From NCBI RefSeq assembly GCF_000424985.1, contig NZ_AUKX01000016.1, positions 37,824 to 101,823 on the forward strand: a stretch of 64,000 nucleotides of DNA, read 5' to 3'. Numbering within the stretch: the first letter of the stretch is position 1; every line of letters begins with the position of its first letter. The stretch is from Arenibacter latericius DSM 15913. Lineage in GTDB: Bacteria > Bacteroidota > Bacteroidia > Flavobacteriales > Flavobacteriaceae. The notes beneath the pieces were generated by a model. The model saw nothing but the letters and a program-made list of their open reading frames with translations. It did no database searches and was not told where the DNA came from. Shown here in pieces: positions 28,110 through 36,898 of this stretch. A program made the translations under genes and the position numbers.

Positions 28110-28416
28110 TGCAAGTATTTATTAAACCAGTAAACTTTAAAGTATCCCATTCGTTTGACAATTTGTTTAAAAGTTAGGTCTACCTAGGTAATATGTTTGA
28201 ATAATGATAGAAATTTTTCAATGTATTTATTACTGGATTGGATGTATATATGTTTAAAACTCGATAGTAAACATTTTAGATATTGGTTCAATCGAAATAA
28301 TATTAATAACAATTGTGAGAAAACACATCTCATGCCAAGAATGAAAATAAAAGAAAATAATGGAACTTCTAGTCTTAAATAAGGTTATGTGAGGATTCCT
28401 AATAATATTAATCTAA
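28110..28416. other. Intergenic, no gene seen
   Basis: About 307 bases between SusD and the DUF6807 gene. AT-rich. No terminator or known motif was recognised; a 61-codon open frame at 28197 shows no protein-like features. Confidence 0.4.
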
Positions 28417-29760
28417 ATGAAACTAAACATAATTATAACCCAAAGAATAATAACTTTCTTCATTTTAAGTCTAATTATTCACTCCTGCAAGCAAAATATT
28501 ATAACTATTGATGATTCAAAAGGAATAATAGCCAAGACCAATGCGCCTGTATCAATTAAATTGGATTTGAACAAAAGCCAAGTTCTTGCCGCTAAAGAAG
28601 GGCGACTCGTACTTGTAGATCTCACTAATCAAAATCAGATTCCTGTTCAATTAGAAAATTATAATAATAAAGAATATTCCAATGCGCTAGCGATAATTTC
28701 CAAAGGAGAATCTGAATTACATAAATTTAAACTTCTCGAAACTAAGTCGAACAGCGATATCAATGATATGAAAGCCTACCTCGATTCCAATACTACCCAA
28801 TACGTTATTGAAGAAGAAGGCAAAAAGGTGCTGCAATACAATTATCAAACGGTTTATGAAAAAGATGTAATCCGTCCAGAAAGTTCTAAAAACTATAAAA
28901 TTCAATACTTGGATACGATGTCGGGTATTTATTTTGATGAATATTTAAAAAACCACCCTACATTTCCAAAAGACACCATCGTAACAGGGTCTATATATGC
29001 AATACCTCGCAGCAATTATATCCATCCTTTGTATGGTTTAGAAGGTGAGATGCTTACCAGTGATTGGCCTGATGCTGCCCATCCACATCACCGGGGTATT
29101 TTTTGGGCCTGGCCAGAAGTACAATATGGGGCAAAACTTGGTGATATCTATGCCTTGCAAACAGTATTTGCAAGACCAACGGGAAATATTGAATATACCA
29201 GTGGTCCAGTGTTCGCAGAGATAGATGCTGAAAATTTGTGGATGTGGGAAGATAAGGAACCTATAGTTCAAGAGCGTTCAATTATTCGCGTTTACCATTC
29301 AACAACGGATAATCAAATTATCGATTTAACGTTCCATTTTTTAGCTTTGAAGGATAGTATAACCATTGCAACTAGGTTTACAGATAGTTATGGTGGTTTG
29401 AATATAAAAATGCAGACTCCAAAATCTCAGGATATATCCTATTTCTCCGATGAGCCTAATTCAATGCCTTTGCGATCTTGGGCCGATTTTAATGGTGTTT
29501 TTGAAGGGAATACATCTACATCTGGTTTAATGTTATTACAGCACCAGGAAAACCCTGAATATCCAGGTGATTGGGTTGAGTACCCAGGGTTGTCATGGGT
29601 ACAGCCGACTTTTCCCTCACCTGGCACGAGATATCCATTAAGTACTACAGTGCCTCTAACTTTGAGGTATAGATTAATTGTCCACGCTAATGGAAAGCCA
29701 ACTCAGGAGGTTTCAAAGGCACATTGGGAGGTGTATAATTCACTGTCAGCATCCAAATAG
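28417..29760 (+). CDS. DUF6807 (PmoA-type) lipoprotein
   Basis: A 447-residue protein with a lipoprotein signal (FILSLIIHSC, cysteine at about 24). The C-terminal two thirds fit the DUF6807 family. They show YIHPLYGLEGEMLTSDWP, then the histidine-rich DAAHPHHRGIFWAWPEVQYG, then SDEPNSMPLRSWADFNGVFE. The HPHHRG motif is the hallmark of the group and probably binds metal or sugar. The biochemical role is not established; these genes often sit beside Gfo/Idh/MocA oxidoreductases and SusCD pairs, as here. An N-terminal segment of about 110 residues (PVSIKLDLNKSQVLAAKEGR) looks like a beta-sandwich. Most likely it works in the periplasm on the same substrate as its neighbours. Confidence 0.8.
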   Translation: MKLNIIITQRIITFFILSLIIHSCKQNIITIDDSKGIIAKTNAPVSIKLDLNKSQVLAAKEGRLVLVDLTNQNQIPVQLENYNNKEYSNALAIISKGESELHKFKLLETKSNSDINDMKAYLDSNTTQYVIEEEGKKVLQYNYQTVYEKDVIRPESSKNYKIQYLDTMSGIYFDEYLKNHPTFPKDTIVTGSIYAIPRSNYIHPLYGLEGEMLTSDWPDAAHPHHRGIFWAWPEVQYGAKLGDIYALQTVFARPTGNIEYTSGPVFAEIDAENLWMWEDKEPIVQERSIIRVYHSTTDNQIIDLTFHFLALKDSITIATRFTDSYGGLNIKMQTPKSQDISYFSDEPNSMPLRSWADFNGVFEGNTSTSGLMLLQHQENPEYPGDWVEYPGLSWVQPTFPSPGTRYPLSTTVPLTLRYRLIVHANGKPTQEVSKAHWEVYNSLSASK

Positions 29761-29810
29761 AAAACTTCAAAATTGAAATAATTTTAAAAATTAACTAAAA
29801 ATAATAACCA

Positions 29811-31178
29811 ATGAGAAATAAATCCTCACTAACACGAAGAAAATTTGTTAAAACCACCTCTATAGCGGCTATTGGCACTCCACTAATATTAAACGCCTCC
29901 TTAGGAACAAGACTTACAGCTCCTAGTGATAAAATTAACCTTGGAATAATTGGCTGTGGAGGGCTTGGGAAGCAAAATCTTTTTGCAGCTGCCAAACATC
30001 CTGATGTAGTGGTGGTTGCTGCGTGCGACGTTTGGAAAGAACGCTTGGATCCAATTGTGGAGAAATATAAGGCTACATGCACAGGCTATACTGATTATAG
30101 GGAACTTTTACTGCATAAGGGATTGGATGCTGTAATTATTGCAACTCCAGCACATTGGCATGCTCTTCAAGCTATAGAAGCTGCGGAAGCAGGTTTGGAT
30201 ATCTACCTGCAGAAGCCTATGACTATGCATCTGGGTGAGAGTATTGCAGTGAGAAATGCTTTCCGTAAACACAATATTATTTCACAAATAGGAACACAAA
30301 TTCATGCCGAAGAACATTACCGACGAATGGTAGAGTTAGTCAGATCAGGTAATTTAGGTAATATAAATACAGTAAGAACGTTTTTTACCATGAATGAATC
30401 GCCAAATGGCGTTGGCCTTGGATATAACACGACTAATATCCCAAAAGGAATGGATTGGGATATGTGGGTAGGCCCTGCAGAAATGAAACCTTTTAATCCA
30501 AACTTAGTGAAAGATGCATTTTACCACGGATCTTGGATGGATTATAGTGGAGGCTGGACGCCGGGAATGGCGCCACATATTACAGACCTTCCAATCTGGG
30601 CTCTTGAACTTGGATATCCGACGGAAATAAGTGCTATTGGTGGAAGATATGGAACCAAGGACGATGGTGATGCTTATGATAATCATGAGGTATTGTGGCG
30701 CTATCCAAACTTAAACATGACTTGGATGCTTTCACTGACTAACAGCCATGGATTTGCATTTCAGGGAATGGATAAATCTGGGCTTGGATATGAAACAGGT
30801 ACAAATCGTCGATTAGGTGTCTATTTTCATGGATCTAATGGTACACTAATGTCTGACTATTCATCGCACATTCTAATTCCTGAAGGAGATAGGATGGATG
30901 GGATGGAAATTCCACCAAAATCCATCGCCCCATCACCTGGACACGAATTGGAATGGATAGATTGTATTAAAATACGTAAACAACCTTCTTGTAATGCTGA
31001 CTACCATATTAAGGTGGATATACCTATAGCTTTAAGTACACTTTCATTGAAACTTGGTCGTTCTATTAAATTTGACCCATTAACAGAAAGTATAATAGGT
31101 GATAGAGAAGCAGCGAAATTAGCAATACCTGACTACCGAGGTCAATGGAAGTTTCCAAAGAAATATTTAAACAAATAA
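29811..31178 (+). CDS. Gfo/Idh/MocA-family oxidoreductase with Tat signal (1)
   Basis: A 455-residue protein that begins with a twin-arginine signal (LTRRKFVKTTSIAAIG), so it is exported folded with its cofactor. The Rossmann fold follows (INLGIIGCGGLGKQNL, about 43). Next come AVIIATPAHWHALQAIEAAE and DIYLQKPMTMHLGES, where EKP is replaced by QKP. The C-terminal domain carries HYRRMVELVRSGNLGNI and WTPGMAPHITDLPIWALELG. Length and layout resemble secreted family members in Bacteroidota, some of which act on glycosides by an NAD-dependent oxidation mechanism. The change of the usual catalytic lysine-adjacent glutamate to glutamine is common in the secreted branch. It forms an operon with the next two genes. 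Confidence 0.88.
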   Translation: MRNKSSLTRRKFVKTTSIAAIGTPLILNASLGTRLTAPSDKINLGIIGCGGLGKQNLFAAAKHPDVVVVAACDVWKERLDPIVEKYKATCTGYTDYRELLLHKGLDAVIIATPAHWHALQAIEAAEAGLDIYLQKPMTMHLGESIAVRNAFRKHNIISQIGTQIHAEEHYRRMVELVRSGNLGNINTVRTFFTMNESPNGVGLGYNTTNIPKGMDWDMWVGPAEMKPFNPNLVKDAFYHGSWMDYSGGWTPGMAPHITDLPIWALELGYPTEISAIGGRYGTKDDGDAYDNHEVLWRYPNLNMTWMLSLTNSHGFAFQGMDKSGLGYETGTNRRLGVYFHGSNGTLMSDYSSHILIPEGDRMDGMEIPPKSIAPSPGHELEWIDCIKIRKQPSCNADYHIKVDIPIALSTLSLKLGRSIKFDPLTESIIGDREAAKLAIPDYRGQWKFPKKYLNK

Positions 31179-31199
31179 TAATATTCAATCCCAATAAAA

Positions 31200-32246
31200 A
31201 TGTCAGATAGAAGAAACTTTGTAAAGACAACAATTACGGCTAGTCTTGGAATAGGATTGTTTGGAGGTGTTTCTGAGTTATTTGGAAAAACAAATAGAAA
31301 ACTCGATGGCAAAAGGATTGGTATGGTAGGATTGGATACTGGCCATTGTATAAGTTTTACAAAGTTATTAAATGCTAATGCAAATGATGGAGAATTTAAT
31401 GGATTCAAAGTAGTTGCGGCTTATCCACAGGGTACGGATCTAATAAAAAGTTGGAAAAATAAAATACCCTATTTTACAGAAGAAGTAAGCAAAATGGGGG
31501 TGGAAATAGTTGATTCCCTAGAGAAATTGCTAAATAAGGTGGATGTAGTTATTATTACCTGTATTGATGGAAATAAGCACCTTGAACAAGCAATTCCTAT
31601 ATTGAAATCGGGTAAGCCATTATTTATCGACAAGCCATTTGCCGCATCCCTCTCAGATGCATATACAATTGTTGAAGTTGCTAAATATTATAATACACCT
31701 ATGTATTCAACCTCATCTTTACGGTATATTGATAGAATAAAGGAGATCACCGAAGGGAAAGCCGGAAAAGTACTTGGTACACAAGTCTATAGTCCAGCAC
31801 ATTTGGAAGAACATCATCCCGATCTATACTGGTATGGAGTCCATGGTATTGAAATGATTTTTGCAATAATGGGAACCGGATGCAAAAATGTTACACGAAC
31901 TTTTACACAAGGAACAGATGTAGTGGTAGGACAATGGGAGAATGATCGTATAGCTACATATCGTGGAATACGTAATGGACAAGGTGGGTATGGAGGAACG
32001 GTTTTTGGGGATAAAGAGATTATAAATCTTGGCGAATATAGGGGGGACGGCCCTTTATTAGCTGAAATGACTAAATTTTATGAAACTGGAAATATACCTG
32101 TTTCTCATGAGGAGACATTAGAGATATTTGCATTTATGCAAGCTGCGGAGGAAAGTAAAAAATTAGGGGGTAAATCTGTATCTATTGATGTAGTTAAACA
32201 ACGTGCAATAAAAGTCTCCAATAGGTGGATTCGTCAAAATTTATAG
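31200..32246 (+). CDS. Gfo/Idh/MocA-family oxidoreductase with Tat-like signal (2)
   Basis: A 348-residue protein that starts MSDRRNFVKTTITASLGIG, a twin-arginine-like export signal. The nucleotide-binding part is less canonical (GKRIGMVGLDTGHCISFTKL), but the following VDVVIITCIDGNKHLEQA and KPLFIDKPFAASLSDAYTIV are standard, with the catalytic-region lysine in IDKP. The C-terminal half has HHPDLYWYGVHGIEMIFAIM, which gives a histidine that could serve as catalytic acid/base. It begins 21 bases after the first oxidoreductase. The two are different in length and sequence, so they probably do successive or opposing redox steps on a sugar, not the same one. Confidence 0.85.
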   Translation: MSDRRNFVKTTITASLGIGLFGGVSELFGKTNRKLDGKRIGMVGLDTGHCISFTKLLNANANDGEFNGFKVVAAYPQGTDLIKSWKNKIPYFTEEVSKMGVEIVDSLEKLLNKVDVVIITCIDGNKHLEQAIPILKSGKPLFIDKPFAASLSDAYTIVEVAKYYNTPMYSTSSLRYIDRIKEITEGKAGKVLGTQVYSPAHLEEHHPDLYWYGVHGIEMIFAIMGTGCKNVTRTFTQGTDVVVGQWENDRIATYRGIRNGQGGYGGTVFGDKEIINLGEYRGDGPLLAEMTKFYETGNIPVSHEETLEIFAFMQAAEESKKLGGKSVSIDVVKQRAIKVSNRWIRQNL

Positions 32247-32339
32247 TAGAAATGCACCATTGGATTAAAGTAGCTTCATAACATGAGATTCAGGTAGTTC
32301 CAAAATGGTATAATGTCTTTTAATGCTAAGTTGTAATAT

Positions 32340-33155
32340 ATGCAGTTAAAATTTATTTACCCCAGATGGGGAAGTTCTGAGCTACCATGGCCAATTTTTT
32401 TAAAAAAGGTAAAGGAAGCTGGATATCATGGGGTAGAGATAGATCTACCCTTAGCTATCCAAGATAAAAGTGAAATTTGTGCTATGTTGACGGATTTTGA
32501 ATTGGAATTTGTTGGTCAACATTGGGAAACCAAGGATGTCGATTTTAAAAAACATATGGAGTCATATAGAAGGTATTTATATAATTTAGCAGAAGCTAAT
32601 CCTTTGTTTATCAACTCGCAAACCGGTATGGACTTCTATAGCTATGCCCAAAATGGTAAGTTATTAGAAATGGCTCATGAGATTGAATTGGAAACTGGAG
32701 TTTTTGTAACCCATGAAACTCATCGCTCCAGGTTCTCTTTTGCAGCGCACGCTTGTTTACCTTATTTGGAGGAGTACTCTTTTTTAAAACTGACCTCCGA
32801 TCTATCACATTGGTGTTGCGTTGCCGAATCCATGTTGGAAAATCAATCTTATGCTGTAGAGAAGGCTATTGCACATACACATCATATTCACGCAAGAGTT
32901 GGATCAACTCAGAGTCCACAGGTGATAGATCCTCGCGATGGAAATTATAAAATTGAGTTGGACCGATTCAGTGAATGGTGGGGATTAATGGTTGCAAATG
33001 CTATAAGAAGCAATCGGGATTATATTACCATTACACCGGAATATGGACCACATCCATATACTCCATATAAGCCTAATACTAAAATAATGATGGGTAATCA
33101 ATGGGAGGCAAATAATTTCATCAGAGATTATATATTTCAAAATCACAATAATTAA
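32340..33155 (+). CDS. Sugar phosphate isomerase/epimerase-like TIM barrel
   Basis: A 271-residue cytoplasmic protein of the xylose-isomerase-like TIM-barrel fold. The N terminus has KFIYPRWGSSELPWPIFLKK and GYHGVEIDLPLA. Candidate metal ligands lie in VTHETHRSRFSFAAHACLP, LTSDLSHWCCVAES and AHTHHIHARVGSTQ. The last strand shows YITITPEYGPHPYTPY, with a glutamate in the usual metal position. These enzymes epimerise or isomerise keto sugars or 3-keto intermediates. With two oxidoreductases upstream, a 3-keto-sugar pathway is possible; that is inference. It lies 94 bases after the second oxidoreductase and ends the intact part of the locus, with an IS3-family element about 100 bases on. Confidence 0.85.
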   Translation: MQLKFIYPRWGSSELPWPIFLKKVKEAGYHGVEIDLPLAIQDKSEICAMLTDFELEFVGQHWETKDVDFKKHMESYRRYLYNLAEANPLFINSQTGMDFYSYAQNGKLLEMAHEIELETGVFVTHETHRSRFSFAAHACLPYLEEYSFLKLTSDLSHWCCVAESMLENQSYAVEKAIAHTHHIHARVGSTQSPQVIDPRDGNYKIELDRFSEWWGLMVANAIRSNRDYITITPEYGPHPYTPYKPNTKIMMGNQWEANNFIRDYIFQNHNN

Positions 33156-33311
33156 TATTGATAGGTACAAATCACGAAAGCAAAACTATTTTCAAAAAGA
33201 AATTTCAAAAAGAAATTATATCATTCTTGAGACTAGATCATGCGTGTATAATACTTTAGCCCCAATAAGATCGGAGTGATATTTTAAATTTCAAATTTAT
33301 ACATTTGAGAT

Positions 33312-33623
33312 ATGAAATATAAGAAATGGACCTTCGCGCAGAAGTTGGAGATATTATCCAGTTCCGAAGAAATAGGCATTGTGGAAACTTGTCGTAAATA
33401 CGGGGTCAGCACTGGCACTTTTTACAACTGGAAGTAGAAGTTCGACCATAAAGGGGAAGCAGGTTTAAAAGTGCCCTATGACACTAAAAGCAAGGAACTG
33501 AAAGAAGCAGAAGAGGAAAACCTTGTACTTCGTAAGTTACTTGGTGATAAGGAAATTGAATTGGAAGTGCAACGTGAGCTTTTAAAAAAAAAGTTTGGGA
33601 CGTCCGATCCAAGAAAGATCTAG
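33312..33623 (+). pseudogene. IS3-family OrfA with an in-frame amber stop
   Basis: The frame reads MKYKKWTFAQKLEILSSSEE, then a helix-turn-helix (VETCRKYGVSTGTFYNWK), then TAG at 33435-33437, then a leucine-zipper-like coiled coil (LVLRKLLGDKEIELEVQREL). This is the OrfA DNA-binding subunit. The stop falls just after the helix-turn-helix. Confidence 0.85.
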
Positions 33624-33631
33624 TAGATAGG

Positions 33632-34519
33632 ATGCACGCCAAACACAAAATCAGTAAGACCAAACTAATAGATATGGTAGGAATGGTTCATAGCAGTTAC
33701 TATAGAAAGCCCACCAATGGCAAGAAGGGGAATAAACCAAGCAAGTTTACCTATCACAGTAAAAAAGGCCCGGTTAGCCAGGATAGTGTTGTTGAGTCAG
33801 TAAAATCAATATTAAAACATCCATTTATAGATTGTGGATATCGGTTAATGACTTCATACCTAAAGCGGGATGGCTAGAATATAAACCATAAAAAGCTTTA
33901 TAGAATAATGAAAGAAGCAAACCTCTTAAAACTAGAAGACCGGATAGACAGAAGTGGTTCGGGACGCAAGTTTGTTAACTTTAGGAAAGTAAATACCTCT
34001 AGACCTTTTGAATGTCTAGAGATGGATATAAAGATGGTTTGGATTCCTAGTGCCGGTAAAAACGCTTATTTGCTATCAGTAATAGATGTACACACCCGTA
34101 GGATTTTAACCGACCTTTTTTCCTTTTCCATTAAGCAGAAACAGGTTATAGAATTGCTTTCCCAATTGTTTATGAACTACCAATATCCTGATAATATTGT
34201 GATAAGGAGTGATAACGGGAGTCAGTTTATAGCCAAGAATGTGAGGGAATGCCTTGGGCTAATTGGCGTGAGCCAAGAATTTACCCACATTGCAACACCG
34301 GAGGAAAATGCTCATATAGAAGCTTATCACGGAATTTTAAAGAAAGAAGTTTTTAATCGATTTGAATACAGAACCTTTGGTGAGATAGAGAAAATCTTAA
34401 AAGAATACGTAGTGTTTTATAACTATGAAAGGCTACACGGACTCTTGGGAAGAATTACCCCCATGGAAAAATGGAACACTGAAAAATATAAAATTGTAAC
34501 TGAAAAATTAACCGCTTAA
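33632..34519 (+). pseudogene. IS3-family OrfB transposase with an in-frame amber stop
   Basis: An integrase-core transposase in one frame, interrupted by TAG at 33875-33877 (after LMTSYLKRDG). The DDE residues are still readable: the first aspartate in CLEMDIKMVW, the second in VIRSDNGSQF, and the glutamate in ENAHIEAYHG. The frame after the stop would give a 203-residue product lacking the N-terminal region. No frameshift is present, only the point stop. Confidence 0.88.
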
Positions 34520-34668
34520 ATTAATCAACGAAATTTAAAAGAATACTCTTGTTTTATAGGGGCCAAACCATATAATCAGTGCGACATAATTGGCATATGT
34601 TCTATAATTTGGGTTTAGTTTCGAAATAATATCTTTCACTTTTCATTGTATATAGTTCAATGTTTTTA

Positions 34669-35272
34669 TTATAGCAATAGTGCACTTGCTTTATCTAAAA
34701 CTGAACTATCAAGTTCTTTTAAATAAGCTTGGGTGATAGCCATATTCTGATGTCCTAAAGCCTGACTAATAATATCTGTGGCAACCCCTTTTTGCCTCAA
34801 ACTATTAGCATAACTATGCCTAGCCACGTAGCTTGTCAATGGTTTTTCGATATTGCAAATGGAGGTGATTTCCTTTAAATCTGTATTGTATATAGCTAGC
34901 GTTTTATGTTTGCGATTTTCAATTTGAATTGGAGTCTGATTATCTCTTAAGAGAATGGGAAACACTTAGTTTGTTCCATTTGAATTTTCTTTATAATATT
35001 CTAGATTACTCCTAACAGGCGGCAGAATAGTAATATTAAAACTTCCTTTAGTTTTAGACCGTACATAAGATATCTTATCACCAGGAATTTGTGATTATTT
35101 CAAACTCATTTGGTCGGCAAAATTCATTCCCCGTGTATACGAGCTGAAAACAAAATATTTATGACTGTTTAAAAGGTGTGGATACTTTGAGATGTCCATT
35201 TTAATTACCTTCATTACCTCTTCAAAATCCAGTGCTCTTTTAATTGGTTTACTTTTTAGTTTTGATATTTAT
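34669..35272 (-). pseudogene. Tyrosine recombinase (phage-type integrase), broken and cut by IS4
   Basis: Minus-strand frames give KPIKRALDFEEVMKVIKMD, FVFSSYTRGMNFADQMSLK, then a stop. GDKISYVRSKTKGSFNITIL follows, another stop after NGTN, and finally YVARHSYANSLRQKGVATDI, LGHQNMAITQAYLKEL. The conserved RHxxA, LGH and catalytic tyrosine box of a Bacteroidota integrase are visible in the last 98 codons, but at least two stops break the gene. The N-terminal part is missing because the IS4 copy begins at 35273. Transfer or excision of its former element from here is therefore unlikely. Confidence 0.85.
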
Positions 35273-35851
35273 CACTAGTGTCCACTAAAAGTTAATGTAC
35301 GTTCTTTGAAAATATTGTAATCATTGGCTTCCAGCGCTTTTTTATGGCGTGACGATTTGAATTATTTTGTTCATGATTTTATAACTCTTAATCTATGAAC
35401 AAAGGCAAATATGTTTTTTCACAAATGACAGAATTTCTGCCACGGCGTATTTTTGACCGCATGGTAGCCGAACATAATGGCAACAAATACGTCAAGCATT
35501 TTATCTGCTGGAACCAACTTCTCTGTATGGTCTTTGGCCAATTGACAACCCGGGACAGCCTCCGTGACCTGATTACTGTTATAGAAGCCCATAGCCCCAA
35601 GTCCTACCACCTTGGGTTTGGGAAAAGCGTTACCCGGAGCAACCTCGCCAAAGCCAATGAAAATCGGAACAGCAAATTCTTTGAGGAATTTGCCTATTGC
35701 CTGATCGATATTGACCGCAGAAAGCGCTCCAATGACGATTTTGAGGTAAAGGGGAAGGTTTACGCCTTTGATTCTTCTACCATAGACTTGTGCCTGAGCG
35801 TGTTTTGGTGGGCCAAGTTCCGTAAGACCAAAGGGGGTATCAAGCTTCATA

Positions 35852-36898
35852 ACCTGAGTTCGGGATAAGCATTTAGCAAAATAATGCTAATTGTCCATTT
35901 TGATATTGCTCTTTTTCAAACTTGATTCCCGGTTTCTTCTCTTGGAACGAATAGGCTATTAGGCTTGAGACAAGATTAGTTATGAAATTTCCGAAGCTCC
36001 TGTGTCTAGAGTGTTCTGCGTCACATATATTTTTAAGCTGATCGTTTATAGTTTCTATAATTGAGCGTTTTCTAAGTAGTATTTTGTCCCTGAGGGTCAT
36101 TAGAACATTCTTCATATTGTTTCTGATGCCAGTAACCAAGTGCATACCGTCCTCAAATAGCATCGCCGCAAGATCCTTCGAAATATAGCCCTTGTCCGCA
36201 TAGAGGCTTCCAAATATCCGCTTTAGAACATTACCTTCTTTTAACGGTTGTCTGTCATCCACATTTGCCTGGGTAATAACAAAATCGAGTACCTCGCCTT
36301 TATCGTTTACGATCAGATGGAGCTTAAAACCATGGAACCACCCCATCGTTGACCTGCCCGTGGTTGCGATACCTTTGAAAACCATGTTGTTGTTTATTCT
36401 CTTATTATTGCAGACCCTTACTGGTGTTGAGTCCACAAAGGATATTCCTGTGCATTTCCCAAGACAGCAAGTCTTCATAAAAAGCACGAGCGGCAGCATA
36501 TTGGCCTGCATCAGCTCAACAAACCGGTTGTAGGACACGGTGTCAGGAAATTTATCTTCCATATGTTCCTGTACATAAAAAATATAAAAATGCTTAAAGT
36601 TCTTAAAGCCGCTCAAGTGATAGATAACTGAAATGGTCATCACCTCGCTATTGGACATCCTACCGGGTCTATTTCTAGTCTTTTTGCCCTGTGATAAAAG
36701 GTTTTGTCTTAGAGCAGGCTTAAAAACCTTAGAAAACTCATCAATATTGAAGAACATTTCAGTAATTTTATCATTGGAAATCATAGCGGATAATTTAGTT
36801 AAATATTTGATTTTTAGACACTTAAATATTCTGAATTTCCGCTTTTTCTATGGTGTAAAAACCCAATAATATTCGAAATTCTTACGTCGAACTCAGGT
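35852..36898 (-). mobile_element. IS982-family element nested in the IS4 copy
   Basis: The 1047-base element has terminal inverted repeats ACCTGAGTTCG and CGAACTCAGGT. It is flanked by TCATA at 35847-35851 and 36899-36903, a 5-base target duplication. Removal of the element and one TCATA restores the IS4 reading frame through KLHTLFDITTQ. The terminal repeats and the transposase frame look intact, so this is the youngest insertion in the cluster and possibly active. Confidence 0.9.
35873..36784 (-). CDS. IS982-family transposase
   Basis: A complete 303-residue DDE transposase. It starts MISNDKITEMFFNIDEF and shows NRPGRMSNSEVMTISVIYHL, ISFVDSTPVRVCNNKRI (first aspartate region), GWFHGFKLHLIVNDKGEVLD and LYADKGYISKDLA (second aspartate). 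RKRSIIETINDQLKNICDAE supplies the glutamate region. Length and motif order are normal for IS982, and there is no stop or frameshift. Confidence 0.93.
   Translation of the reverse strand: MISNDKITEMFFNIDEFSKVFKPALRQNLLSQGKKTRNRPGRMSNSEVMTISVIYHLSGFKNFKHFYIFYVQEHMEDKFPDTVSYNRFVELMQANMLPLVLFMKTCCLGKCTGISFVDSTPVRVCNNKRINNNMVFKGIATTGRSTMGWFHGFKLHLIVNDKGEVLDFVITQANVDDRQPLKEGNVLKRIFGSLYADKGYISKDLAAMLFEDGMHLVTGIRNNMKNVLMTLRDKILLRKRSIIETINDQLKNICDAEHSRHRSFGNFITNLVSSLIAYSFQEKKPGIKFEKEQYQNGQLALFC

Larger units (their letters stand above)
33252..34570 (+). mobile_element. IS3-family element with 5-base target duplication, inactive
   Basis: The left end (TACTTTAGCCCCAATAAGA) and the reverse of the right end (TGGTTTGGCCCCTATAAAA) are imperfect inverted repeats. 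TATAA flanks the element on both sides (33247-33251 and 34571-34575), as expected for a 5-base target duplication. The 1319-base length and two overlapping reading frames fit IS3. Both frames carry a premature amber stop, so the element cannot move on its own. Confidence 0.8.

Noticed and set aside
28197..28382. Small gene between SusD and DUF6807
   Set aside because: No signal, no domain, composition like intergenic DNA.
33435..33877. Amber recoding (readthrough) in the IS3 element
   Set aside because: The normal IS3 mechanism is frameshifting between OrfA and OrfB, not readthrough inside each; other genes here end normally and show no recoding.
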